Shown: positions 1-6,968, counted from the stretch's first letter. The stretch: DNA of 7,072 bases from JBGPBY01 sp041481485 (GCA_041481485.1 JBGPBY010000387.1:1-7072); one strand, 5' to 3'. Numbers and translations are program-made. The notes: generated by a model from the sequence alone, not told the origin.

Positions 1-1602
1 ATGTTCGTCGGCTGGGAGGGCGTCGGCCTCTGCTCGTATTTGTTGATCGGCTACTACTTCCTCAAAAAGAGCGCCGGCGACGCTGCCAAAAAAGCATTCG
101 TGGTCAACCGCGTTGGAGACTGGGGCCTCTCGATCGGCATCATGCTGATCTTCGTGACTTTCGGAAGCCTGGAATATACGACAGTCGGTGAAGCAGTGCG
201 TGAAGGCGCGAAGTCCGGTTTATTTCATGTCGGCGATGCGATGTTTGTCACTATGGCGCTGGCGTTGTTTATTGGCGCCACCGGCAAGTCGGCACAGATT
301 CCCTTATTTGTCTGGCTGCCGGACGCGATGGAAGGCCCGACCCCCGTCAGCGCATTGATTCACGCGGCAACGATGGTGACGGCGGGTGTGTACATGGTGG
401 CACGCAGCAACTGGATCTTCCAGATGGCGCCGCAGGTCATGATGGTGGTTGCGATCATCGGCGCACTGACTGCGCTTTTTGCCGCATCGATTGCCTTCGT
501 TCAAAACGACATCAAACGCGTTCTCGCCTATTCGACGGTCAGCCAGCTTGGCTATATGTTTCTGGCTCTGGGAGTCGGAGCATTCAGCGCCGGCGTATTC
601 CATCTGATGACTCATGCCTTTTTCAAAGCCTTGCTGTTCCTCGGATCGGGCAGTGTGATCCATGCCATGCATCACGAGCAGGACATGCGCAAGATGGGCG
701 CTCTGGCGAAGAAGATCCCGATTACGTTCGCCACGATGGCGATTGGAACACTCGCCATTGCAGGAACTCCTGGCCTTGCGGGTTTCTTCTCGAAGGATGA
801 AATCCTCTGGCAGGCATATTCCAGCCCGCATGGTCACAAATTACTTTGGATTGTCGGCGTGGCGGTCGCGGGCATGACAGCGTTTTACATGTTCCGCATG
901 CTGTTCATGACGTTTTATGGGGAGTCGCATGTGGATCATCACACCGAGCACCACATTCACGAATCTCCGAAATCGATGACCATTCCGTTGGTTGTGCTGG
1001 CGGCCGGTTCGATTGTCGCCGGCTGGGTGGGTATTCCGGCCTGGCTGCACGGTTCGAACATGATCGAGCATTGGCTGGAACCGGTGATTGAGCCCATTCC
1101 GGCTGCAGTGGCAGCCGCGCCCGCGATTCACTACAGCGCAAGCATGGAGGCCGGCATTGCCGCCGTTTCCGTGGCAGTGGCCCTGATTGGTTTCTTTATC
1201 GCGTTTACGACCTATTACAGGAGGAGCGATCGCGCCGAACGCGTCTCCGCACAATTTAAGGGGCTCTATACGGCGCTTTCGAACAAGTGGTACGTCGACG
1301 AAATTTACGATGCGCTGTTCGTCAATCGCTCCAAGGATCTTGGGACAGGTCTCTGGAAATTCGACAGCACTGTCGTGGATGGAGTCGTCAATGGCGCCGC
1401 TTCCGGCACTGTCAGATGGTCGAAGATTTCCAACTGGTGGGACCGCTGGGTTGTGGATGGCCTGGTGGGTTTCGTTGGTGGATTCCTGCGGGTTTCGAGT
1501 GAGCTGCTGCGCCTGGTCCAGACCGGTTACGCGCAGAATTATGCGCTGGTGATGGTCCTGGGCGTTCTCGTCCTCATCGGCTACGTTTTGTGGGGAACTT
1601 AG
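1..1602 (+). CDS. nuoL: NADH-quinone oxidoreductase subunit L, 3' part (5' end outside window)
   Basis: This is the largest antiporter-like membrane subunit of respiratory complex I, at the distal end of the proton-pumping arm. The 533 visible residues begin at MFVGWEGVGLCSY, which in E. coli NuoL lies near residue 139. The ATG at position 1 is therefore an internal Met and roughly 140 N-terminal residues are missing only because of the window edge. Residues of the proton channel are intact: Glu6 (E. coli E144), Asp40 (D178), Lys96 in GKSAQIPL (K229) and Lys265 in GFFSKDEIL (K399). A His-rich loop lies at residues 309-320. The C-terminal part has the NKWYVDEIYDALF stretch (residues 428-440), then an amphipathic region for the long lateral helix and a last membrane span (about 513-531). 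The gene is followed after 10 nt by nuoM. Identity is certain from family motifs; only the true start is unseen. Confidence 0.97.
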   Translation: MFVGWEGVGLCSYLLIGYYFLKKSAGDAAKKAFVVNRVGDWGLSIGIMLIFVTFGSLEYTTVGEAVREGAKSGLFHVGDAMFVTMALALFIGATGKSAQIPLFVWLPDAMEGPTPVSALIHAATMVTAGVYMVARSNWIFQMAPQVMMVVAIIGALTALFAASIAFVQNDIKRVLAYSTVSQLGYMFLALGVGAFSAGVFHLMTHAFFKALLFLGSGSVIHAMHHEQDMRKMGALAKKIPITFATMAIGTLAIAGTPGLAGFFSKDEILWQAYSSPHGHKLLWIVGVAVAGMTAFYMFRMLFMTFYGESHVDHHTEHHIHESPKSMTIPLVVLAAGSIVAGWVGIPAWLHGSNMIEHWLEPVIEPIPAAVAAAPAIHYSASMEAGIAAVSVAVALIGFFIAFTTYYRRSDRAERVSAQFKGLYTALSNKWYVDEIYDALFVNRSKDLGTGLWKFDSTVVDGVVNGAASGTVRWSKISNWWDRWVVDGLVGFVGGFLRVSSELLRLVQTGYAQNYALVMVLGVLVLIGYVLWGT

Positions 1603-1612
1603 GGAGTATTCA

Positions 1613-3199
1613 ATGGACTTTTTCCGACAACATATCCTGAGCATTGTTGCCTTCTGGCCGCTGGCCGGGATGTTCGTTCTCCTGTTGATGAACAAGGAGA
1701 ACAAAGCATTGATCCGCTGGTGGGCCAATCTGGTGGTTTTCTCCGGATTTCTGGTTTCCCTCCCACTGTGGTTCTGGTTCGATGTGAACAACTCCGACAA
1801 GATGCAGTTCGTCGAAAAGCATGCCTGGATCGTGACGCTGGGCGCCGATTTTCACGTGGGAATCGACGGAATATCGCTGCTGCTGATCATGCTCACGACA
1901 TTTCTCGGACCGCTCGCCATGTTGTCGTCGTGGACCGCGATTGAAAACCGCACCAAGGAATATTACGCATTCATGCTGATGCTGCAGACCGGCATGCTCG
2001 GTGTTTTCATATCGCTCGACTTCTTCATGTTCTACGTGTTCTGGGAAGTCATGCTCGTGCCGATGTACTTCCTCATTGGTGTGTGGGGCGGACCACGCCG
2101 GCTCTACGCGGCAATCAAATTTTTCCTGTATACGCTGGTCGGTTCCGTGCTGCTGTTACTCGGCATTTTGGCGCTGTATTTCGCCTTCCCGACTCTGGCT
2201 ATGCAGAACCCCGAACTGGCGGCGCAGTTTCCCGATACTACGCACACCTTTAACATTCTCGCGTTTCAGGCGATGGCGAAGTATCTGTCGCATGACTTTC
2301 AATGGTGGGTGTTCCTGGCGTTCTTTGTCGGATTTGCGATCAAGGTCCCGATGTTTCCATTCCACACGTGGCTTCCCGATGCGCACGTCGAAGCGCCAAC
2401 TGCAGGGTCGGTTATCCTTGCCGGCGTTTTGCTGAAGATGGGAACATACGGATTTCTGCGTTTCAGTCTTCCGATCCTTCCGTGGGCTACGGTGTACTTT
2501 GTTCCTTTAATGAGTACGCTCGCGATTATTGCCATCGTTTACGGCGCTCTGGTGGCCATGATGCAGCCGGATATGAAAAAGCTCGTGGCCTACTCATCCG
2601 TCAGCCACATGGGATTTGTGATGCTGGGCATGTTTGCACTCAATCCAAACGGACTCAACGGGAGCATCATTCAGCAGATCAACCATGGTATCTCCACGGG
2701 AGCACTGTTCCTGATTGTGGGCATCATTTACGAGCGGCGGCACACTCGTGAGATTGCGCAATTCGGAGGGCTATCCACAGTCATGCCGGTATATGCCACG
2801 ATCTTTTTGATTATGACGATGTCGTCCATCGGGTTGCCTCTTCTGAACGGATTTATCGGGGAATTCACGATCATGATGGGCGCATTGCAGCACAACATCT
2901 GGTGGGCGGTGACCGGCGGCGCAGGCATCGTTCTTGGTGCTGCGTACATGCTGTGGCTTTACCAGCGCACGATGTTTGGAAAGAACGACAATCCGGCAAA
3001 TCAGAATCTGTTGGACCTGAATGCGAGGGAATTGGCGACGCTGGTCCCATTGATCATCGTGGCGTTCTGGATCGGTTTGTATCCGGCTCCGTTTTTCAAG
3101 ATTCTCGATAAGCCGGTTAACAAACTGGTCGAGACAATCAGTCCGGACTATTTCAAGGGTGAGGCTCCCAAGGCCGCTTCGGCAGGAGAAACCCGCTGA
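1613..3199 (+). CDS. nuoM: NADH-quinone oxidoreductase subunit M
   Basis: This is the second antiporter-like, proton-translocating subunit of complex I, an integral membrane protein with about 14 predicted helices. It has 528 residues, close to the usual 500-530. Diagnostic stretches are FYVFWEVMLVPMYFLIGVWGG (residues 140-160, holding channel Glu145), GFAIKVPMFPFHTWLPDAHV (240-259, holding Lys244), LAGVLLKMGTYG (269-280, Lys275) and NGFIGEF (412-418, Glu417). These match E. coli NuoM E144, K234, K265 and E407. The start is supported by an AGGGAG Shine-Dalgarno at 1601-1606, six nt upstream, which overlaps the nuoL stop codon and suggests coupled translation. The C-terminal tail (about 505-528) is hydrophilic and variable, as usual. 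No truncation or missing key residue is seen. Confidence 0.98.
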   Translation: MDFFRQHILSIVAFWPLAGMFVLLLMNKENKALIRWWANLVVFSGFLVSLPLWFWFDVNNSDKMQFVEKHAWIVTLGADFHVGIDGISLLLIMLTTFLGPLAMLSSWTAIENRTKEYYAFMLMLQTGMLGVFISLDFFMFYVFWEVMLVPMYFLIGVWGGPRRLYAAIKFFLYTLVGSVLLLLGILALYFAFPTLAMQNPELAAQFPDTTHTFNILAFQAMAKYLSHDFQWWVFLAFFVGFAIKVPMFPFHTWLPDAHVEAPTAGSVILAGVLLKMGTYGFLRFSLPILPWATVYFVPLMSTLAIIAIVYGALVAMMQPDMKKLVAYSSVSHMGFVMLGMFALNPNGLNGSIIQQINHGISTGALFLIVGIIYERRHTREIAQFGGLSTVMPVYATIFLIMTMSSIGLPLLNGFIGEFTIMMGALQHNIWWAVTGGAGIVLGAAYMLWLYQRTMFGKNDNPANQNLLDLNARELATLVPLIIVAFWIGLYPAPFFKILDKPVNKLVETISPDYFKGEAPKAASAGETR

Positions 3200-4659
3200 T
3201 GGGACAGTTCTTTAATATGCAGGATCTCGGAGCCATCGCTCCGGAATTGGAACTCATGCTTTTCGGCATGATTCTGATGATTGCCGACTTGCTGGTGGAG
3301 AACAAAAAATGGCTGAGCCTCATTTCGCTTGGCGGCATTGGCTGGTCCGGGTTCTTTCTGTATCGCCTCCATGGCGCCATCGGCAGCGGCATTTATGCTT
3401 ATGGCGGATTGCTGACCATCGATCATCTGGCGTGGATATTTAAGCTCATTTTCCTGATCGGAGCAGCGCTGACCGTCCTGATCTCGATGAAATATCTCGA
3501 CATCGAAAGGGAACAGCACGGGGAGTACTACGCGCTCATCATGTTTGCGACGATGGGCATGATGTTCATGGCGGGAGCCATGGATTTGATTACCCTCTAC
3601 ATCAGTCTGGAGACGATGGCGATTGCCACGTATGTTCTTGTTGGTTTCCTGCGCAGTAATCAGCGTTCCAACGAAGCTTCTCTGAAATACTTCCTGCTGG
3701 GAGCGTTTTCGTCCGGAATATTGCTTTACGGAATGTCCCTGCTCTACGGCATTTCTGGTTCGACTCGATTTCTCGACATCGCCGCCGCGCTGGATCAACG
3801 GTCGCTGAACGATCCGATTTCCATGCTGGCTCTGGTTGCGGTTTCGACCGGCCTCTTTTTCAAGATTGCTGCCGTGCCATTTCACCAGTGGACTCCGGAT
3901 GCGTACGAAGGCGCGCCGTCGCCCATCACCGCATACATGTCCGTTGCCGTAAAGGCAGCGTCTTTTGTGATGCTGGTGCGCGTATTTATGATTGCGCTAT
4001 CTCCGCTGTACCAGCATTGGACCCTGATCATGGGTGCTGTTGCGGTGCTGACCATGACTGTCGGCAACGTTGCGGCAATGACGCAGACCAATTTGAAACG
4101 GCTCCTGGCCTACTCCTCGATTTCGCATGCCGGTTATATCTTGCTCGGTGTTATTGCCGCCTACAGTCCTCCCTTTTCCTCCGCCACCGGCATGACTGCG
4201 ATTCAGATTTACCTGCTTGCTTACACGTTCACGAATATCGGTATCTGGGCACTGGTGGTCGCGTTGCGCAGCCGGGAAATGATCGGCGAGCAGATCTATG
4301 AAATGAACGGATTGGCACACAAGCATCCCACACTGGCTGTCCTGATGCTGATTTTCCTGCTATCCCTGGCAGGTATTCCTCCCACTGCCGGCTTTATCGG
4401 CAAGTACTATATTTTTGCCGGCCTGATTGAAACCAAACACACCGCGCTGGCCGTGATTGCGGTTTTAAACGCCGCAGTTTCGGTTTTCTACTACCTCCGG
4501 ATTGTTGCCGCCATGTTCATGAAGGAATCGGCGGACAAAACGAGACTGTCGCTCTCCCCTGGGATTCTCGTGGCCATGAGCGTCGCGCTGGTGTTCACGT
4601 TGTGGATCGGGTTTTATCCGGATCCATTTATCAACCTCGCCCGCGAACTTTTCAGCTAG
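3199..4659 (+). CDS. nuoN: NADH-quinone oxidoreductase subunit N
   Basis: This is the third antiporter-like membrane subunit of complex I, nearest the quinone-binding arm, and the usual last gene of nuo operons. It has 486 residues, almost the same as E. coli NuoN (485). Conserved charged residues are Glu138 in YISLETMAIATYVLVGF (residues 134-150), Lys222 in FFKIAAVPFHQWTPDAYEGA (220-239), Lys252 in the following helix and Lys402 in GFIGKYYIF (398-406). They correspond to E. coli E133, K217, K247 and K395. The ATG shares one base with the nuoM stop (TGATG, 3197-3201), and an AGGAG lies at 3184-3188 inside the nuoM 3' end, so translational coupling is likely. The gene ends with TAG, and a repeat-rich gap without any further nuo gene follows, so the operon appears to end here. 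Confidence 0.98.
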   Translation: MGQFFNMQDLGAIAPELELMLFGMILMIADLLVENKKWLSLISLGGIGWSGFFLYRLHGAIGSGIYAYGGLLTIDHLAWIFKLIFLIGAALTVLISMKYLDIEREQHGEYYALIMFATMGMMFMAGAMDLITLYISLETMAIATYVLVGFLRSNQRSNEASLKYFLLGAFSSGILLYGMSLLYGISGSTRFLDIAAALDQRSLNDPISMLALVAVSTGLFFKIAAVPFHQWTPDAYEGAPSPITAYMSVAVKAASFVMLVRVFMIALSPLYQHWTLIMGAVAVLTMTVGNVAAMTQTNLKRLLAYSSISHAGYILLGVIAAYSPPFSSATGMTAIQIYLLAYTFTNIGIWALVVALRSREMIGEQIYEMNGLAHKHPTLAVLMLIFLLSLAGIPPTAGFIGKYYIFAGLIETKHTALAVIAVLNAAVSVFYYLRIVAAMFMKESADKTRLSLSPGILVAMSVALVFTLWIGFYPDPFINLARELFS

Positions 4660-4946
4660 TCGTTTGGGAATGTGCTTCCCCCTGTAGGGGCGGTCTATGA
4701 CCGCCCGCAATTGCGAGGCCAGCATTCCTCCGAATTGCGGGCGGTCAAAGACCGCCCCAATAGTCGCGGACCGCGCGCAATTATCAGGACTCAATCCACA
4801 GGTTCACACCCGTGGCAATTAGCCGCCGCCGCTAATGCGGTCATCGCGTTTCTTTCCAGGCGGCCCCTTGTCCCCAAAAAAATCGAAGGATCTTCCGTGG
4901 CTATCCGTCTAAGTGTTAGTTTTATAGATGAAAGGCGGTCAAACCC
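4660..4946. other. Intergenic region between nuoN and secreted-protein gene
   Basis: No credible gene is seen in this 287-nt gap. After the nuoN stop there is a small hairpin GGGAA-TGTGC-TTCCC (4666-4680), then the repeat cluster at 4683-4782. The remaining 160 nt before the next gene have no clear element. A promoter for the downstream gene is expected here, but no convincing -35/-10 pair can be picked by eye; TATAGA at 4923-4928 is too close to the start codon to leave room for a normal leader. A weak Shine-Dalgarno-like AAAGG sits at 4931-4935, 11 nt before the ATG at 4947. Confidence 0.6.
4683..4782. repeat. Dispersed palindromic repeat cluster (GCGGTC type) with 26-nt inverted arms
   Basis: Two arms of 26 nt at 4687-4712 and 4733-4758 are inverted copies with one mismatch, separated by 20 nt. 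Each arm is itself a near-palindrome: GCGGTC-TAT-GACCGC in the left arm and GCGGTC-AAA-GACCGC in the right. The DNA or RNA can thus fold either as two small hairpins or as one long one. A further degenerate direct copy of the left arm's end (GACCGCGCGCAATT, 4769-4782, 13 of 14 identical to 4699-4712) follows. The leading TGTAGGGGCGGTCTATGA (4683-4700) reappears with one change at 6733-6750. There is no T-run, so a standard intrinsic terminator is not shown, though a strong hairpin 3' of nuoN could protect the mRNA end. It looks like a REP- or MITE-type dispersed intergenic element. Confidence 0.85.
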
Positions 4947-5486
4947 ATGAAGCCGATTCTCCGTTTCTCCTCAGTTCTCGTTGGTTTGCTTCTCGTCAGT
5001 TCCAGCCTGTTGCTCGCCAGCGGACCGGCGGGCGTGATCTGCATTGTGGATAAGGTTGTGTTTGAGCCCAGCGATGCCGCCGCGCAGCGGATCCAGATCT
5101 GGGGGGCGTTTTCAGTCGCAACCTCGACGACCAATGTCTTTGGACCGGCGCGGGCCGGTTACATGTACTTCAGTCTTCCGGCAAATGCTACGTCCGCCGA
5201 AATTGCACGGAAGGAATGGGCGGACCTGAAATCAGTTGCGGGTACAGGTACCGGTGTCGGATTTGGTTCGGCTTGGACCAACAATAATGGAAAGATTCGC
5301 GACGCTAAAGACAAAGTGAACTCACCCGATGCCTATGTCATCGGATCCGGAGTCGTCAGAATTCAGGGCAACCAGTCGATTCCGGGCGTCGGAAGTTCCA
5401 ATGGAATATCGGGTGTGATGACGGCCGGCGGCATTCTGGATCAAGTGCGTCAGGCACTTAAGGCCGCGAAGGTTCGTGGAAAATAA
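4947..5486 (+). CDS. Small secreted protein of unknown function
   Basis: This is a 179-residue protein whose function I do not recognise. The N-terminus is a classical Sec signal peptide: Lys2 and Arg6, a hydrophobic core at about residues 8-23 (VLVGLLLVSSSLLLAS), and small residues Ala24-Ser25-Gly26-Pro27-Ala28 that would allow cleavage around residues 24-28. There is no lipobox; the only Cys is residue 32, shortly after the predicted cleavage site. The mature part (about 150 residues) looks like a compact beta-rich domain with conserved-looking stretches IVDKVVFEP (33-41), RIQIWGAF (48-55), GYMYFSLP (71-78), EIARKEWADLKSVAGTG (85-101) and a Gly/Ser-rich segment with VIGSGVVRIQG (131-141). 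It ends with a basic helix (LDQVRQALKAAKVRGK). The pattern suggests a real, envelope or exported protein rather than a chance frame. It may be co-transcribed with the desaturase-type gene 90 nt downstream, but nothing links their functions. Confidence 0.85.
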   Translation: MKPILRFSSVLVGLLLVSSSLLLASGPAGVICIVDKVVFEPSDAAAQRIQIWGAFSVATSTTNVFGPARAGYMYFSLPANATSAEIARKEWADLKSVAGTGTGVGFGSAWTNNNGKIRDAKDKVNSPDAYVIGSGVVRIQGNQSIPGVGSSNGISGVMTAGGILDQVRQALKAAKVRGK

Positions 5487-5576
5487 GCCCTGAAGTTAAG
5501 GGGAAATTGGTGGCCGCCCAGCTGGAGGAAGTGTTAGTTTTCTCCCCAGACGGCGTTTCCACTCGTATGTGAATCC

Positions 5577-6737
5577 ATGACCGACCCGTTGCGCGCCGCT
5601 TCGCGCCAGCCACTCACGTTAGGAGACGACATCCCGCTATTGCGGTATTCCGCATGGGATGCAATCCTGATTGGAGTTTCGCTGTTACCGCCAGTTGCGT
5701 TTGGACTGGTGCCATCGATTCCGGTGGTCGCCGTTGGAATCTGGTGGACAGCCAACACGGTTTCCCACAATTTCATCCATCTTCCGTTCTTTCGTTCCGG
5801 TTCTCTGAATCGTGCATACTCTCTCTATTTGTCTCTGATCCTCGGCTTCCCGCAGACGCTGTGGCGCGACCGGCATCTGGCTCATCATGCCGGACAGGGC
5901 ATGGCATTTCGCTGGAAGGGCCAGCTTGTCGCGGAATTCGTGTTGGTGTTTACAGTGTGGGCGGCATTTCTTGGACTCGCTCCCCGGCTGTTCTTTTTTG
6001 TTTATGTGCCGGGATATGTCCTGGGTCTCGGGTTGTGCTATATCCACGGCTATTTTGAACACGCCCGCGGAACGACCAGCCACTACGGTTCGTTCTACAA
6101 TTTTTGGTTTTTCAACGATGGCTACCATGTCGAACATCATGCACGGCCGGCCGGTCATTGGTCGCAGCTCCCCGGGGCGGTTCCTCGTGGCGGGCCCGAG
6201 AGCCGTTGGCCTCCGGTTCTTCGCTGGCTGGATGAAGTCAGTATCGAGGGCCTGGAGAGAATTGCAGTTCGTCGGGAATCGCTTCAGAAATTCCTGCTCG
6301 TCACGCATGAGCGCGCGTTGCGGCGGTTGCTCCGGGAGTTCCCATGCCCGCGCCGGATCGTGATTGTGGGAGGAGGGTTGTTTCCGCGCACCGCATTGTT
6401 GCTGGGCAGAATGTTTCCAGGGAGCAGGATGGTCATTGTCGATGGCAACGCAGCCAACATTGAAACGGCAAAAGCATTTCTTCAGGAACTGGCCACTGAC
6501 GTGGAATATGAACACCGAACATTCGAAGTGGGGACTTCAGAGGAAGCGGATCTCGTGGTAATTCCCTTATCGCTCATGGGCAGCCGCGAAGAGATTTATC
6601 GAAATCCGCCTGCTCCTGCGATTCTGATTCACGACTGGATCTGGGCCAAGCGGGGGAACAGTGCCGTGGTCTCGCTGCTGTTGCTGAAACGATTGAACCT
6701 GCTCCGGACTCACGAATGTACGGGATCGCAGCTGTAG
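5577..6737 (+). CDS. Fatty-acid-desaturase-type membrane protein fused to a SAM-methyltransferase-like Rossmann domain
   Basis: This is a 386-residue two-domain protein. Residues about 20-200 form an integral-membrane di-iron desaturase/hydroxylase-type domain. It has hydrophobic spans near 25-60, 77-92, 117-135 and 138-156, and three histidine boxes: HNFIH (64-68), HLAHH in RDRHLAHH (100-104) and HVEHH in NDGYHVEHHARP (184-188). Extra His157 and His162 occur in HGYFEH. Such proteins use O2 and a diferrous centre to desaturate or hydroxylate lipids; the substrate cannot be told here. Residues about 225-386 lack membrane spans and look like a class I methyltransferase fold: glycine-rich IVIVGGGLFP (261-270), acidic strand end MVIVDGN (285-291, Asp289), then ADLVVIPLSLMG (324-335) and AILIHDWIWAKRG (348-360). 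Whether this part binds S-adenosylmethionine is inference. The start has no good Shine-Dalgarno (a GGAGGA at 5524-5529 is about 47 nt upstream), but no better in-frame start is visible. The stop codon lies within a dispersed repeat. Confidence 0.85.
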   Translation: MTDPLRAASRQPLTLGDDIPLLRYSAWDAILIGVSLLPPVAFGLVPSIPVVAVGIWWTANTVSHNFIHLPFFRSGSLNRAYSLYLSLILGFPQTLWRDRHLAHHAGQGMAFRWKGQLVAEFVLVFTVWAAFLGLAPRLFFFVYVPGYVLGLGLCYIHGYFEHARGTTSHYGSFYNFWFFNDGYHVEHHARPAGHWSQLPGAVPRGGPESRWPPVLRWLDEVSIEGLERIAVRRESLQKFLLVTHERALRRLLREFPCPRRIVIVGGGLFPRTALLLGRMFPGSRMVIVDGNAANIETAKAFLQELATDVEYEHRTFEVGTSEEADLVVIPLSLMGSREEIYRNPPAPAILIHDWIWAKRGNSAVVSLLLLKRLNLLRTHECTGSQL

Positions 6738-6750
6738 GCGCGGTCTATGA
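6733..6750 (+). repeat. Partial third copy of the GCGGTC dispersed repeat, overlapping a stop codon
   Basis: TGTAGGCGCGGTCTATGA matches TGTAGGGGCGGTCTATGA at 4683-4700 in 17 of 18 positions. Beyond the match the second palindrome arm is lost (AAGGTG instead of CCGCCC). The TAG inside the repeat (6735-6737) is the stop codon of the desaturase-type fusion gene, so the repeat fixes the end of that protein. Confidence 0.75.
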
Positions 6751-6782
6751 AGGTGTGAATGAATTGCAGGTCGAGGGGAGAG

Positions 6783-6806
6783 TCCCCTCCTCAGCTGAGG
6801 AGGGGA
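6783..6806. repeat. 24-nt perfect palindrome
   Basis: The sequence centred on CAGCTG (6792-6797) is a perfect palindrome with 12-nt halves, TCCCCTCCTCAG and its complement. Its left half can also pair with GAGGGGA at 6773-6779 across a GAG loop, so two hairpins compete. Its right part, 6793-6805, is the left terminal repeat of the larger element that ends at 6967. Confidence 0.9.
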
Positions 6807-6967
6807 GGATGCGCGATGAAAAAAATGCAGCGAAGCCACCGAAATTCGCGCAGCCGGGGTGGTGTTGATCAAGTTCAATCCAATTCGCTTGACCAACACC
6901 ACCCCGGCCGCTCCAACAAGGTGGCTTCGCACTTTTTTCTTAATGTCGCGGCCACCCCTCCTCAGCT
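6793..6967. mobile_element. MITE-like concentric inverted-repeat element, non-coding
   Basis: A 175-nt unit is symmetric about its centre. The ends are perfect 13-nt inverted repeats (AGCTGAGGAGGGG at 6793-6805, complement at 6955-6967). Equal 24-nt spacers follow (6806-6829 and 6931-6954, about 13 of 24 positions complementary). Next comes a perfect 11-bp stem (6830-6840 with 6920-6930), near-equal internal loops of 12 and 11 nt, then a 21-bp stem with one mismatch (6853-6873 with 6888-6908) around a 14-nt loop. This shape, the lack of coding capacity and its place next to a possible transposase remnant suggest a miniature transposable or REP/BIME-like element. Target-site duplications are not evident. 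The name MITE-like is inference; the symmetry is directly visible. Confidence 0.7.
6819..6938. terminator. Likely bidirectional intrinsic terminator between convergent genes
   Basis: The long stem formed by GCGAAGCCACC (6830-6840) and GGTGGCTTCGC (6920-6930), with the 21-bp inner stem inside it, is flanked by seven A (6819-6825) on the left and six T (6933-6938) on the right. Read on either strand the hairpin is followed within a few bases by a T-run. It sits between the + strand fusion gene ending at 6737 and the minus-strand frame ending at 6969, where a bidirectional terminator is expected. The long loop-out makes it larger than a typical terminator. Confidence 0.55.
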
Positions 6968-6968
6968 C

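Noticed and set aside
1..3. ATG at the first base as the true nuoL start
   Set aside because: The sequence after it aligns with the interior of NuoL (near E. coli residue 139), so it is an internal Met at the window edge.
841..1800. Long minus-strand open frame opposite nuoL/nuoM
   Set aside because: It is a shadow of the high-GC coding strand; the + strand nuoL and nuoM motifs are unambiguous.
4683..4782. CRISPR-like repeat array
   Set aside because: The repeats are inverted and palindromic with one spacer-like gap, not a series of direct repeats with regular unique spacers.
4798..4880. Possible riboswitch or structured leader before the secreted-protein gene
   Set aside because: Short G/C-rich complementarities exist, but no conserved core of a known riboswitch class (c-di-GMP, cobalamin, SAM, TPP) could be recognised.
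4888..4910. Possible ECF-sigma-type promoter (GGATC ... CGTC) upstream of the secreted-protein gene
   Set aside because: The gap between the two parts is 13 nt, shorter than the usual 16-17, and the upstream part matches poorly.
4672..4950. Open + strand frame of 92 codons across the repeat cluster
   Set aside because: Its first third is simply the translated GCGGTC repeat (AVYDRP and AVKDRP), it has no Shine-Dalgarno, and it overlaps the well-supported secreted-protein start.
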